DNA of 64,000 nucleotides from an uncultured cyanobacterium (GCA_903848645.1 CAINGU010000043.1:29890-93889); one strand, 5' to 3'. Positions 43,057 to 53,700 are shown, numbered from the stretch's first letter. Numbers and translations: made by a program. The notes: generated from the sequence alone by a model not told the origin.

Positions 43057-43072
43057 TGTGATTGAGATCACA
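43057..43072. promoter_or_regulatory. CRP-type operator TGTGA-N6-TCACA
   Basis: TGTGATTGAGATCACA is a perfect match to the consensus for cyanobacterial CRP homologues (SyCRP1/AnCrpA) bound with cAMP. It lies 147 bp upstream of the 52-aa gene on the other strand and 267 bp before argS, with a repeat copy between it and argS. More TGTGATC-like half sites lie nearby (43033, 42990). Confidence 0.6.
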
Positions 43073-43134
43073 ATGTAATGCAACCTGTCAATAAACACAG
43101 GGAAAGGGGAATAAGGGAATAAGTAGAAAAGTTT

Positions 43135-43255
43135 TGGGCGAATATAATTCACTACTACACAAGCAAAGTCCACCTGCGTGGACTAATGAAAAATCCAGGG
43201 TTTCAAACCCACGGAGGTGGGTTTTGTCTGTGTAGCCGCGACTTCTAGTCGCTAG
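43135..43255. repeat. Family 1 repeat core, copy D
   Basis: It contains ACTACACAAGCAAAGTCCAC, a GTGGACT arm, then CCCACGGAGGTGGGTTTTGT and TGTGTAGCCGCGACTTCTAG. The left end (TTGGGCGAATATAATTCAC) has diverged from copy C. It lies 84 bp upstream of argS. Together with the CRP-type site above it fills the 42911-43338 spacer, where no other gene is seen. Confidence 0.75.
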
Positions 43256-43338
43256 GATTATTTAATTCTCTTTCAGTGATTATATTTTCAAGCTAAAATC
43301 AAGCATTACAGCATTCAACAGCAGATACAATTTACAGA

Positions 43339-45096
43339 ATGAACGCTACACAAGAACAACTAAAACTAAAATTAACACAGGCTTTAGTAGCTGCTTTTGG
43401 TACAGACTATACCAATACAGATCCAATTTTGGTGGCTGCAAGTAATCCTAAATTTGGTGACTATCAGGCCAATGTCGCTTTATCTCTGAGTAAAAAGCTA
43501 GGAAAGCAACCCCGAATTATCGCTGGGGAAATTGTCAGTAAACTAGATGTATCTGATATTTGTGAACCTCCAGAAATCGCTGGGCCTGGTTTTATTAACC
43601 TCAAATTACAAACATCTTATTTAGAAGCACAACTTAATACGATTCAGGTAGATGCTAGACTGGGAATACCTATAGCAACAAATCCACAAAAGCAAATTGT
43701 TGATTTTTCCAGTCCGAATATTGCTAAAGAAATGCACGTTGGACATTTACGTTCGACAATTATTGGTGATTCTATTGCCCGAATTTTAGAATTTTGTGGT
43801 CATAATGTTTTGCGGTTGAATCATGTTGGTGATTGGGGGACGCAATTTGGGATGTTAATTACCTATTTGCGGGAAGTTTATCCAGAAGCACTCACTACTG
43901 CAAATGCTTTAGATATTGGGGATTTAGTTAATTTTTACCGCAAAGCCAAACAGCGTTTTGATGAAGATCCAGTTTTTCAAGAAACTTCCCGTCAAGAAGT
44001 TGTGAGATTACAAGCTGGTGCGGAAGATACACTTCATGCGTGGAAATTGTTATGTGAACAATCTCGACAAGAATTTCAAATCATTTATGATTTATTAAAT
44101 GTTGAATTAATAGAAAGAGGTGAATCTTTTTATAATCCATTATTACCAAAAGTTGTCGAAGATTTAGCAACAACGGGATTATTAGAATCAAGCCAAGGGG
44201 CAAAATGTGTTTTCTTGGATGGTTTTACTAATAGAGAAGGTAATCCTTTACCCTTAATTGTCCAAAAAACTGACGGTGGTTATAACTATGCAACCACAGA
44301 TTTAGCTGCACTAGGTTATCGGATTCAAGAAGATAAAGCCAAGCGGATTGTTTATGTGACAGACGAAGGACAATCTAACCACTTTGCCCAATTTTTCCAA
44401 GTAGCAAGAAAAGCAAATTGGATTCCTGAAGATGTGGAATTAGTTCATGTTCCTTTTGGTTTAGTATTAGGTGAAGATGGGAAAAAATTCAAAACTCGTT
44501 CTGGGGATACTGTGCGGTTACGAGATTTGTTAGATGAAGCTATTAACCGCGCTCGTGCAGACATAGAAAATAGATTACAAGAAGACGGACGCACAGAAAC
44601 AGAAGAATTTATGCAAAATGTCGCGGAAGTTGTGGGGATTAGTGCGGTTAAATATGCCGATTTAAGCCAAAATCGGACTAGTAGTTATGTCTTTAGTTAT
44701 GATAAAATGTTATCTCTTAAAGGCAATACAGCCCCTTATCTTCTCTATGCTTATGTGAGGATTCAAGGGATTAGTCGTCAAGGGAATATTGATTTTACCA
44801 ACTTGGGAATAAATCGCCAAATCTTACTAAAAGAAGATGCAGAATTAACTTTAGCTAAACATCTTCTGCAACTTGATGAAGTAATTAAGGAAGTAGAACA
44901 GGATTTATTACCCAATCGTTTGTGTGATTATTTGTATCAACTCAGCGATAAGTTTAACAAGTTCTATGAAAATTGCCCTGTTCTCAAATCTGAAGAACCT
45001 GCAAGAACTTCGCGGTTAATGTTATGTGATTTAACTGCAAAAACTCTGAAGTTAGGATTATCGTTGTTGGGAATTAAGGTTTTAGAAAGGATGTAA
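43339..45096 (+). CDS. argS: Arginyl-tRNA synthetase
   Basis: The product has 585 residues. The class I HIGH motif is HVGHLRST (after SSPNIAKEM), the Arg-specific N-terminal (Add-1) domain lies at 1-110, and [15 protein letters not shown] stands in the KMSKS position as in other ArgRS. A C-terminal DALR anticodon-binding domain follows (from [18 protein letters not shown]). The enzyme charges tRNA-Arg with arginine. It appears to be a single gene; a MITE-like element begins 20 bp after its stop. Confidence 0.96.
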   Translation: MNATQEQLKLKLTQALVAAFGTDYTNTDPILVAASNPKFGDYQANVALSLSKKLGKQPRIIAGEIVSKLDVSDICEPPEIAGPGFINLKLQTSYLEAQLNTIQVDARLGIPIATNPQKQIVDFSSPNIAKEMHVGHLRSTIIGDSIARILEFCGHNVLRLNHVGDWGTQFGMLITYLREVYPEALTTANALDIGDLVNFYRKAKQRFDEDPVFQETSRQEVVRLQAGAEDTLHAWKLLCEQSRQEFQIIYDLLNVELIERGESFYNPLLPKVVEDLATTGLLESSQGAKCVFLDGFTNREGNPLPLIVQKTDGGYNYATTDLAALGYRIQEDKAKRIVYVTDEGQSNHFAQFFQVARKANWIPEDVELVHVPFGLVLGEDGKKFKTRSGDTVRLRDLLDEAINRARADIENRLQEDGRTETEEFMQNVAEVVGISAVKYADLSQNRTSSYVFSYDKMLSLKGNTAPYLLYAYVRIQGISRQGNIDFTNLGINRQILLKEDAELTLAKHLLQLDEVIKEVEQDLLPNRLCDYLYQLSDKFNKFYENCPVLKSEEPARTSRLMLCDLTAKTLKLGLSLLGIKVLERM

Positions 45097-45116
45097 ATAG
45101 AAGAATTTAGGAGTGG

Positions 45117-45359
45117 GTAGGGGTTTAGCATTGCTCATAAGTGTCAACTTAACGTAAAATCAATAGCTTGACTGGGAATGAATTCCCAGTCTCATAGCAA
45201 AAGTCATCTAAAGATGACTAATAATTGTCTAAATCTTCAGTTTACTTTAGTAAACTTTAGCTATTAGCCTGGAACTTAAGTTCCAGGCGGGTGTGGAAGC
45301 CAAACAAATAAGCTATCTGTAGCTTAAGTTGACACCAATGAGCAATGCTAAACCCCTAC
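45117..45359. repeat. Four-hairpin MITE-like element (family 2, full copy, 243 bp)
   Basis: The outer 36 bp at each end are inverted repeats of each other (GTAGGGGTTTAGCATTGC at both ends, differing at two bases further in). Inside, in order, are hairpins GACTGGGAAT/ATTCCCAGTC, AGTCATCT/AGATGACT, AGTTTAC/GTAAACT and the perfect palindrome CCTGGAACTTAAGTTCCAGG. A partial copy is at 8180-8312. It lies between convergent genes. No ORF. The rest of the 45097-45494 spacer shows only an ACGAAG-type fragment near 45460. Confidence 0.85.
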
Positions 45360-45494
45360 GAAAAATTTATCTGTATTAGGATTTTCGGAAATTGGTATTA
45401 ACCGATAAATATTGGTATCAAACAAATTTGACTCCTTCTTCCTTCTTCCTTGGAGTTCTTCGCTTCTTCGTGGTTTATTTAATCATTTATTCTT

Positions 45495-46073
45495 TTACCA
45501 TTTTTCCGCCCAATAAATAATTTCTGAAGATGCAACATCAATTGCAACTCCATGACTATTACCATGATTCCATTTTGATCCAGGTTGGCTTTTATCTTCT
45601 GCTTTTAATACCAATATTTCATAACTGCTAGGAAAGGTTTCTGTTTCTGAATCGCTAGTATAAAAGAATGTTGTCGGTACACCGTTTGGTTGATTACTAT
45701 GAGTATTTGTATTCCCACCCTGGTATTGATGCTGAGAGATTTTTTTGTATTGTGTCAGCAGGTTTTTAATCTTTGCTTGTGGTTCTTTGAGTCGAATTTG
45801 TAAAGAACTACTTCCCGGAGTTAATCCCGAAGCATAAGCCATTTGTAAAACTTGAGAATCACTAGGAATTTGTCCGGGAAAATGTTGGATTTGTTGAATA
45901 TCAGCCCATTTATGCTTACGAATTTCTTGATATTGTGATGTATCAGTAATTAACTGTAATTGTTTAGTTTTACTAGCAGCTTTACTCATCCAAAAACTGC
46001 CAATAACTAGACCAAAACTACCCAGGGAAAGTAAAATTATTGTAGCGAGTTTAACAAAAATAGATCGCTTCAT
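45495..46073 (-). CDS. Hypothetical exported or membrane-anchored protein (192 aa)
   Basis: From the ATG at 46071-46073 the product has 192 residues: MKRSIFVK and a hydrophobic segment (LATIILLSLGSFGLVIGSF) that acts as a signal anchor. A longer frame to 46211 overlaps the prenyltransferase gene and gives an N-terminus with no sense. The mature part is polar with many Gln and Ser (QYQEIRKHKWADIQQIQHFP...). No motif is recognised. It lies just downstream of the prenyltransferase gene on the same strand. Confidence 0.65.
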   Translation of the reverse strand: MKRSIFVKLATIILLSLGSFGLVIGSFWMSKAASKTKQLQLITDTSQYQEIRKHKWADIQQIQHFPGQIPSDSQVLQMAYASGLTPGSSSLQIRLKEPQAKIKNLLTQYKKISQHQYQGGNTNTHSNQPNGVPTTFFYTSDSETETFPSSYEILVLKAEDKSQPGSKWNHGNSHGVAIDVASSEIIYWAEKW

Positions 46074-46197
46074 TCGGTTGGTTGCATCTAGCTTGTAGAT
46101 TAATATCCCAACCTTTAAAACAGTAGTCCTGATAGTTTTGAATCTAGCTGGAGTTAGATTGACAAAAAAATTTGATTTGGTTAATTTGGTTACAAAT

Positions 46198-47079
46198 TCA
46201 CAAAGAACCAATAATCATTCCTGCTAAAATTAAAAAACCAATCCAGACATTTTGGCGAAACATTTCCCCATAAGCAGGGTGAGGTATTTCAGGCTGTTGT
46301 AAGCGGATAATTTGCCAAATCCAGCCGATACTAGCCATAACTAAACTAATCCAAAAAGCTGTATTTAAATTAACTAAAAAACCTACTCCAGCTAAGAGGA
46401 TAACCGTACCAATCAAGAAAATAGCGATCGCTGTTGGGGCATATTTACCAAAGAATAAGGCGCTAGAATTAATACCTATGCGTTGATCATCTATGCGATC
46501 GCTCATCGCATAAATAGTATCAAATCCTAATGTCCATAGTACCGTTGCGCCCCAAAGTAACCAAGTCGGTGCTGTAATATTAGCTGTAACTGCACTCCAG
46601 CTAATTAACACCGCAAAACCCCAAGCTATCGAAAGTACCAATTGGGGAATGGGAAATACCCGTTTTGCGCCGGGATAAAGGACAATTACCGGAACTGCGG
46701 CTACAGACAACCAGAAGCTTAAAGGGTTAAGATAGAAGGCCATAACTGCGGCACAGACTAGGGAGACTATTCCCACCACAATACCAACTTGCACGGAAAG
46801 GGCGCGAGATGCAAGCGGGCGATCGCGTGTTCTCTCTACCTGGGGATCAATATCTCTGTCCCATAAATCATTAACTACGCATCCAGCCGCACTAGTAGCG
46901 ATACTACCGAAGATAATCACTCCCACTAAAGGTAACGGTGGTTTACCCGCAGCGGCTAAAAATACAGCCCACAATGCGGGAATCATCAGAATTAACCTCC
47001 CTTCCGGTTTGTTCCACCTTAACAGCCGGATAATTACAAGCCATAATGGTTCTTGGTTGGTTTGCGGTGTCTCTAACAT
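46198..47079 (-). CDS. ubiA: 4-hydroxybenzoate polyprenyltransferase (UbiA family)
   Basis: The product has 293 residues with about eight helices. Both aspartate-rich motifs of prenyltransferases are present: NDLWDRDID (with the extension TRDRPLASRAL) and SDRIDDQRIG. In cyanobacteria this gene provides the aromatic prenylation step of plastoquinone synthesis from 4-hydroxybenzoate, at the membrane. It diverges from ppx with 85 bp between the starts. The product is well conserved and no change in key residues is seen. Confidence 0.93.
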   Translation of the reverse strand: MLETPQTNQEPLWLVIIRLLRWNKPEGRLILMIPALWAVFLAAAGKPPLPLVGVIIFGSIATSAAGCVVNDLWDRDIDPQVERTRDRPLASRALSVQVGIVVGIVSLVCAAVMAFYLNPLSFWLSVAAVPVIVLYPGAKRVFPIPQLVLSIAWGFAVLISWSAVTANITAPTWLLWGATVLWTLGFDTIYAMSDRIDDQRIGINSSALFFGKYAPTAIAIFLIGTVILLAGVGFLVNLNTAFWISLVMASIGWIWQIIRLQQPEIPHPAYGEMFRQNVWIGFLILAGMIIGSL

Positions 47080-47164
47080 ATTTGCTCATTTAACATATTT
47101 TTACATTTATAGAATATCGTTATTTGCTATTTGTCCTCCAGTCCTACTCACAAGAAATAAGCAA

Positions 47165-48811
47165 ATGCTGAATTTAGTCTCGGCCAACTGGGAGAATAAA
47201 CCTAGTCAATTAATTCAAGAAAATCAGATGATTGCAGCTATTGATATTGGTACAAATTCTTTGCACATGGTGGTGGTAAAAATTGAAGCCACTCTCCCAT
47301 CTTTTACCATTATTGCCAGAGAAAAGGAAACGGTGAGATTAGGCGATCGCAATTTAACTACTGGAGAATTAAAACCGGAAGTGATAAGTAAAGCGATCGC
47401 TTGTTTAGGAAGATTCAAAACCCTTGCTGATAGTTTAGGTGTAAATAGTATTGTTGCTGTTGCGACAAGTGCCGTCCGTGAATCTCCCAACGGTAAAGAT
47501 TTTCTCCACCAAGTTGAAACCGAAGTCGGTTTAACCGTTGACTTGATTTCAGGACCTGAAGAAGCCCGTCGCATCTACTTAGGTGTATTATCGGGGATGG
47601 AATTTAACAACAAACCGCACATCATAATTGACATTGGTGGTGGTTCAACAGAATTGATTTTAGGAGACAGTGAAGAACCCCGTAGCCTCACCAGTACCAA
47701 AGTCGGTGCAGTGCGCTTAACCGGGGAGTTAGTCAAATCAGATCCCATTAGCGAAACCGAATTTAAATACCTCCAAGCTTATGCTAGAGGGATGCTAGAA
47801 CGTTCTGTAGAAGAAGTGCAAGGAAAACTCAAAATTGGCGATTCTCCCCAGTTAATCGGCACATCTGGGACAATAGAAACCATTGCTACCATCCATGCGC
47901 GAGAAAAATTAGGTCTTGTTCCTTCCACCCTCAACGGTTATCAATTCAGTCTCCAAGACTTGCGAACCTGGGTAAATCGCTTACGCAAAATGACCAATGT
48001 AGAACGGACTGCGATCGCCGGGATGCCAGAAAAAAGGTCAGAAGTGATACTTTCGGGTACAGTAATTTTACAGGAAGCAATGACCTTGTTAGGAGTACAA
48101 TCCGTAACAGTCTGTGAACGTTCTCTCCGGGAAGGCGTAATTGTAGACTGGATGCTGACCCACGGCTTCATTGATAACAGACTCCGGTTTCAAAGTTCTA
48201 TTCGGGAACGCAGTGTATTAAAAACTGCCAAAAAATACCATACTAACTTAGAGCATAGCGAGCGTGTTGCCGCTTTTGCATTGAGTTTATTTGACCAAAC
48301 TCAAGGACAGCTACACCATTGGGGCGCAGATGAACGTCAACTACTCTGGGCTGCTGCGATTTTACACAATTGTGGTCACTATGTCAGCCATTCTGCACAC
48401 CACAAACATTCATATTATTTAATTAGAAATGGTGAATTACTCGGTTATAACGAAACCGAAATCGAAATTATTGCCAATATAGCTCGTTATCACCGCAAAT
48501 CTCCACCCAAGAAAAAACATGAAAGCTATCGAAATCTACTGCACAAAGAACATCGAACAATGGTTAATCAACTCAGTGCAATTTTAAGATTAGCTGTGGC
48601 TTTAGACAGAAGACAAATAGGAGCTATTTCTCATATTCAATGTGAATATCTTCCCAATTTCAAAGAATTTAAGATGTCCATATTTCCATCATTAATTGAA
48701 GATGAATGTGCCTTAGAAATGTGGAGTTTGGATTATAAGAAAGGAATTTTTGAGGAAGAATTTGGTTTAAGATTTGTGGCAAAATTAATGAATACAGCAC
48801 ATTTTATCTGA
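47165..48811 (+). CDS. ppx: Exopolyphosphatase / Ppx-GppA phosphatase with HD-type C-terminus
   Basis: The product has 548 residues from the ATG at 47165 (MLNLVSANW). The frame is open 156 bp further up, but that part runs over the ubiA promoter and start. The ASKHA fold is shown by AAIDIGTNSLHMVVVKI (phosphate-1), IDIGGGSTELILG (phosphate-2) and GTSGTIETIA. The C-terminal half (from about residue 320) has an HD-type helical domain (HSERVAAFAL, LHNCGHYVSHSAHHKHS, ILRLAVALDR). It hydrolyses polyphosphate and possibly pppGpp. Start selection is by family length and ubiA overlap. Confidence 0.93.
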   Translation: MLNLVSANWENKPSQLIQENQMIAAIDIGTNSLHMVVVKIEATLPSFTIIAREKETVRLGDRNLTTGELKPEVISKAIACLGRFKTLADSLGVNSIVAVATSAVRESPNGKDFLHQVETEVGLTVDLISGPEEARRIYLGVLSGMEFNNKPHIIIDIGGGSTELILGDSEEPRSLTSTKVGAVRLTGELVKSDPISETEFKYLQAYARGMLERSVEEVQGKLKIGDSPQLIGTSGTIETIATIHAREKLGLVPSTLNGYQFSLQDLRTWVNRLRKMTNVERTAIAGMPEKRSEVILSGTVILQEAMTLLGVQSVTVCERSLREGVIVDWMLTHGFIDNRLRFQSSIRERSVLKTAKKYHTNLEHSERVAAFALSLFDQTQGQLHHWGADERQLLWAAAILHNCGHYVSHSAHHKHSYYLIRNGELLGYNETEIEIIANIARYHRKSPPKKKHESYRNLLHKEHRTMVNQLSAILRLAVALDRRQIGAISHIQCEYLPNFKEFKMSIFPSLIEDECALEMWSLDYKKGIFEEEFGLRFVAKLMNTAHFI

Positions 48812-48818
48812 ATTATTA

Positions 48819-48835
48819 GCGGGCATCTTGTCCGC
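48819..48835. repeat. GCGGGC/TCCGC palindrome variant
   Basis: GCGGGCATCTTGTCCGC follows the ppx stop by 7 bp. It differs by one base from the palindromes at 9226 and 33644 and could mark the 3' end of the ppx transcript. Confidence 0.55.
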
Positions 48836-48886
48836 ATCACAAAACTTTTAGCATTTATGTCTGTACCTTAGTAAATTTAATATTAG

Positions 48887-49342
48887 TTACTTGATTATTT
48901 CCTCCAAAATTTCTACAGCCTTTTTGACATTATTATAGTAGCTCGATATATTGTGGTAGCTCATACCTATACTTTTACCATGAGCTATTTTGTGGCGATT
49001 TTCAACCACGTTATCTATAGCGGTTTTTATTTGATCATTTATTTTATTAGTGAATTCATTTGCCCAATCTGAGCTAAATTCAAGCAATATTCTTTTAATT
49101 TTCTCTGTTTTACAGTTTGTTATATCATCTATCTTTTTTCCAACAAATTTTTGAATATTTGCTGAAGCTTTATTTTCACAATATTTTTCTAATAAAACTC
49201 TCAAAGATTCCTCAATGAATCCTGATACCAATATACATAAATATTTTGACCATTCACTTTTAATCTCTAGTTCTTCAAAAAGGGCAACTTTTTTAAATAG
49301 ATTATCTATTCTCTGACGATGAGCTAATATAGATGGATTCAT
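48887..49342 (-). CDS. HEPN-domain protein (RiboL-PSP-HEPN-like), partner of a DUF262 protein
   Basis: The product is 151 residues and all-helical. Residues 115-122 read NRHKIAHG, with R116-x4-H121, the RNase motif of HEPN domains, and a conserved EESLRVLL helix stands before it as in RiboL-PSP-HEPN proteins. Many HEPN domains cut RNA and act in toxin-antitoxin or phage-defence pairs. It starts within the last 4 bp of the upstream DUF262 gene (ATG at 49340-49342), so the two are translationally coupled. The region is AT-richer than its neighbours. Function as an RNase effector is inferred. Confidence 0.8.
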   Translation of the reverse strand: MNPSILAHRQRIDNLFKKVALFEELEIKSEWSKYLCILVSGFIEESLRVLLEKYCENKASANIQKFVGKKIDDITNCKTEKIKRILLEFSSDWANEFTNKINDQIKTAIDNVVENRHKIAHGKSIGMSYHNISSYYNNVKKAVEILEEIIK

Positions 49343-50358
49343 AAGTGAGTATTTCTATAAAGCTTTTCCACATACTCCAGTCTCATCATCAGATTTTTTC
49401 TATTAGTTGTTGAAGGTTGGGAAAATGACCAAAAGTGCTTGTCATTAATCAGCAATTCATAAAACTTTTTAAATTTTGAACATTCCAAACCTTTTTCCAA
49501 CTCTTGAGCAGTTAGCAGCATAACGCTATCAAAGAGGATTTGGAATTTTTTCTTCTCATAAAAAACCTTAGAGCCGATACAATTTTTAAGAAAATCTATT
49601 GTTTTAATAAATATATTTTTTATCTCATGTTCGGAGATTATATCTAAATCTTTATTTTTCAACATAAATTGATTGAGAAAATTTTTCATATTTCCCGAAT
49701 AATTTTCTAAATCGAAATGAAGAGCTAAAAATCTTAAAATATGCTCTTGTTCATTAGCCCTAATATCATCCTTAGCATAAAGCTCTCTCCATGTTTCGTT
49801 ACTTGATAAATCTTGAAGCAACTCACTAAAAGAACCATGATAAATAGCATTGCGAATTTCCTGGGAATTTAAGGGAGTTCCAGTAGTATTAAGTCGTTCA
49901 AATAGATAAAATATACCCTGTAGATCATAACTTTCAGATATGATTATACAGTGGATTATTGCATTACCAAGCTCACGACGCTCGGATAGAGGTAATGTAG
50001 AATAAGTTAAGCCTTCTAGCTGTTGGACAACCTTTTTAAGCTTAAATACTTTCCCATTTGGAAAAGATTCTTGAAAGAAATATTGTAAAGTTTTCAGGCG
50101 TTGTTGTCCATCTATAACCAGATATTTTTTAGAAAACTTATCTTTAGCAAGGAAGAGTGAAGGACTAGGAAGACCTAATAACAAGGTCTCAATAAAGCGT
50201 GATGCTTCTTCTTCTTTCCAAACATAGTCTCTCTGAAACCCCGGAATAATAAATTCTTGTTCTTCCATTCGTCTTACTAATGTATCAACAGGAAAATCAG
50301 CACCGTAATACTCAACTTCTAGTCTTGGACTTTCGGTTTCTTGTATGTCGTAGTTCAT
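49339..50358 (-). CDS. DUF262 (GmrSD N-terminal/ParB-like) domain protein
   Basis: The product has 339 residues. Residues 38-47 read IPGFQRDYVW and 81-87 read VIDGQQR, the two key motifs of DUF262, where the DGQQR loop is the nucleotide-binding or hydrolysing site. An N-terminal domain of about 230 residues is followed by a helical part. DUF262 occurs in type IV restriction enzymes (GmrS/BrxU) and in other phage-defence genes. Here it is a stand-alone protein without the GmrD (DUF1524 HNH) half; the HEPN protein downstream may take the effector role. The overlap with that gene is 4 bp. Confidence 0.85.
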   Translation of the reverse strand: MNYDIQETESPRLEVEYYGADFPVDTLVRRMEEQEFIIPGFQRDYVWKEEEASRFIETLLLGLPSPSLFLAKDKFSKKYLVIDGQQRLKTLQYFFQESFPNGKVFKLKKVVQQLEGLTYSTLPLSERRELGNAIIHCIIISESYDLQGIFYLFERLNTTGTPLNSQEIRNAIYHGSFSELLQDLSSNETWRELYAKDDIRANEQEHILRFLALHFDLENYSGNMKNFLNQFMLKNKDLDIISEHEIKNIFIKTIDFLKNCIGSKVFYEKKKFQILFDSVMLLTAQELEKGLECSKFKKFYELLINDKHFWSFSQPSTTNRKNLMMRLEYVEKLYRNTHL

Positions 50359-50718
50359 AGGTTATTTATACACTTATACTTACTATATTAGTGCAATGGT
50401 TGCACATCCTCTTAGATCGTAGCCCATCTGCCAGTTTATTTAAATTATATCTATCAGATTGCCATAAACCGTGTCCCTGGGTGAACTAACCTCATAGCTA
50501 ATACCTATAAACAAAAATTATATATGTATAAATATCACAATACAAATTTATTATATTTACGGTTGCACAGCCCTAACCACACCTTGATATATTCACAGAA
50601 GTATTTATCAAAACAAAGTAAAAAATATAACACTGAAATTTGAAAATTTCTTTTATAAAAAATCAGCCTAGCTGTGCTAAGGTTTTAATCTCGTTATATT
50701 CCTTAGCTGCTTCAGCTT
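50359..50718. other. 360-bp AT-rich spacer between the DUF262 gene and the replication gene
   Basis: This is the divergent spacer between the two accessory genes. GGTTGCACA occurs twice (50398 and 50561), and TAGCTGTGCTAAGG / TTAGCTGCTTCAGC lie next to the replication gene. No iteron array or gene is seen. It must hold both promoters and, if the replication protein works in cis, possibly an origin. Confidence 0.5.
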
Positions 50719-53700
50719 ATGCATCTGCCTTCTTTACACCCACAACACCTTGAAGAATTAGTCAAGAGCAGTGGTATAAACTTAGACTTAATTCATTTAA
50801 ACTTTAAATCGCTTCAAGGCATAAATGCTTATGAATATCTGCTGATTTCTGACCAACTCCCTCGCACCAATACAGGGATGATTAAAAGTGCTTGGTTACA
50901 GCGTTATAACCACATTACAGAAGGTGGTTGGTGGTGTTCTGGACTAGACCCCCTCAATAACTGGCAGAAGATGGAATGGGGATGTTTTAAACCCAACCAA
51001 CCGCGACAAAATCAAAAAGGTAAATCAATTAAATATGAACATCCTCCCAGCACACCCACACGCATATTTTGTTTACGCATATCCTTGCAAATTTGGCAAC
51101 AAGTTGGCCAACGTTATAACTTAAGTTTACCGGAAAATATCACGATTAATCATGATGGTGAAGCCGAAGGTTTTTGGGCATGGGTAATTAAAAATAAGAT
51201 ATCCATTGTTATTTGTGAAGGTGTGAAAAAAGCCGCAGCACTATTAACTCAAGGATATGTTGCTATTGCTGTTCCTGGTATTAATAGCGGTTATCGAGTT
51301 ATTAAAGATGAATTTGGCAAAGTTACCCGTCGGCAATTAATACCTGATTTAGCATTATTCACCACCACAAAACGCGATTTTTATATTTGCTTTGACTTTG
51401 AAACTCAAGCCAAAAAAATTGCGGCTGTAAATAATGCTATTTCTCAACTAGGTTATTTATTTCAACAACAAAACTGCCCTGTTAAAGTTGTCGAACTTCC
51501 AGGAAAAGAAAAAGGTGTTGATGAATTTATCATTGCCAAAGGTGCAACAGCCTTTGATAAAATTTATCGTCAAAGTATAGATTTAGATATTTATATTGCC
51601 CAAAGCAAACCCCACACAGAGTTAACAATTCCCGCTGCACTGACTGTTAACCGTCCGTATTTGGGAAAAATTGCCTTTCCTACCTCTGGGTTAGTGGGAG
51701 TAAAATCCGCTAAAGGCACAGGTAAAACCACAGCATTACAAAGCATTGTTCAACAAGCAAAAAGCCACAATCAACCAGTTTTATTAATTACCCATAGAAT
51801 CATCTTAGGACGGTTCTTATGTGAAAAGATCGGGATTAAATGGGGAATTGAACAGGAAGTATGGAGTATAGAAGCTGATGAATTACCTCTTACTTGTCCA
51901 TTAGAAATTACTCCATCTTTAGGATTATGTGTAGATTCAATTTGGAAATTAAAACCCGAAGATTGGCAAGGAGCAATATTAATTTTAGACGAAGTTGAGC
52001 AATCTTTATGGCATTTACTCAACAGTAATACCTGTAAACAAAAAAGAGTTAAAATTCTCCGCATTTTCCAACAATTAATTTCTACAGTTCTCACAACTGG
52101 AGGTTTAATAATTGCCCAAGATGCCGATTTATCAGATGTATCTTTAGAGTATTTACAGACTTTAGCAGGAATTAGATTAACCCCTTGGGTAGTTGTCAAT
52201 GAATGGAAACCAGCAAAAGGTTGGGATACAACTTTTTATGACTCACCCAATCCTACACCACTCATTCATCAATTAGAACTTGATTTAATTGCTGGCAGAA
52301 AATGCTATGTAACTACCGATAGTCGTTGTGGACGTTACAGCTGTGAAACCATTGAACGTTATTTAAAAGAACGGTTACAAAAACTCAGAAAAGAATTTCC
52401 TGAAACCTTAGTAGTTAGCAGTCATACTACTAATACACCTGGCCATGCAGCCGTCGATTTTATATCTGCAATTAATCAAAAAATCACTGAGTATGATACT
52501 ATTTTTGTTACTCCTAGTTTGGGAACAGGAATTAGTATTGATGTTCAGCATTTTGACCGAGTTTATGGCATTTTTCAAGGGGTAATTCCCGACTCAGAAG
52601 CCCGTCAAGCTTTAGCAAGAGTACGGGATGATGTCCCCCGGATTATTTGGTGTGCTAAACGGGGTATTGGCTTAATTGGCAGTGGGAGTACAAATTATCG
52701 GTTACTATCTCATTGGTATCAAGAAAATCAAAAAGAAAATTTAGCTTTATTAAGTCCATTACATAAAATAGATGTAGATTTACCTCTAGTTTATGATCCC
52801 ATTCATTTACGCACTTGGGCAAAATTATCTGCCAGAGTAAATGCTTCTATTCGTCTTTATCGTCAATCAATGCAAGATGGATTGATAACTGATGGACATC
52901 AAATTCAAATGCGAAGTAATGAAGTCCAAAATAACATTCTTCGTGATTTGCGTTTAGCCTTTTTTGCCACTGAATCCAGTGATTTTGAAAACCGCAAACG
53001 GTTAATTTTAGAAATCGTTAAAGTTCAAAAAGATTGGGAACAAAGTCGTCAAAAAGCCAAGGAAATTAAACGCAAAATTAAAGATATTAAGCAGCAAAAT
53101 CAATTAGCATCAGCAAATTCTGTAGCTACCGCTAAAGATATTGATTATGTCGAATATGAACAGCTATTAACCAAACATTCTCTCAGCAATGGAGAACGGC
53201 ATCAAGTTGGTAAATATATCCTCAAACAAAGGTATGGAATTGTAGTTACTCCCCAACTCAAAATCCAGGATGAAAAAGGCTATTATGGACAATTATTAAT
53301 TCATTATTATCTAACTCATGAAAGTGAATATTTTCATGTTAAAGATCAGCAAGAATGGAGTCAGCAATTATTGTGGGGTGAAGGTAAGGTTTTTCTCCCA
53401 GATTTAAGAACTTATACCCTAAAAGTGGAAGCTATGCGGGCTTTAGGAATGCTGCAATTTTTGGAAACAGAAAGAGTATTTAGTGAAAATAATGCTGATT
53501 TAATCTGGCTTAAAAATGTGGCTTTACAAAGTAGTAGACACATTAAAAGAGCTTTAGGTATTGATTTAGTCAGAGGAAAAGAATCTGTTGCAGGAATTAA
53601 GATATTAAACAGACTTTTGGGTTTATTGGGTTTGAAGTTGCAACAAGTAAATGATGGCTATAAAATTGATTTAGAAACTTTAAATGATGGTAGAGAAATA

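Noticed and set aside
49339..50358. Full GmrSD type IV restriction enzyme
   Set aside because: Only the DUF262 half is present; the DUF1524 HNH motif is not found in the rest of the protein or next to it.
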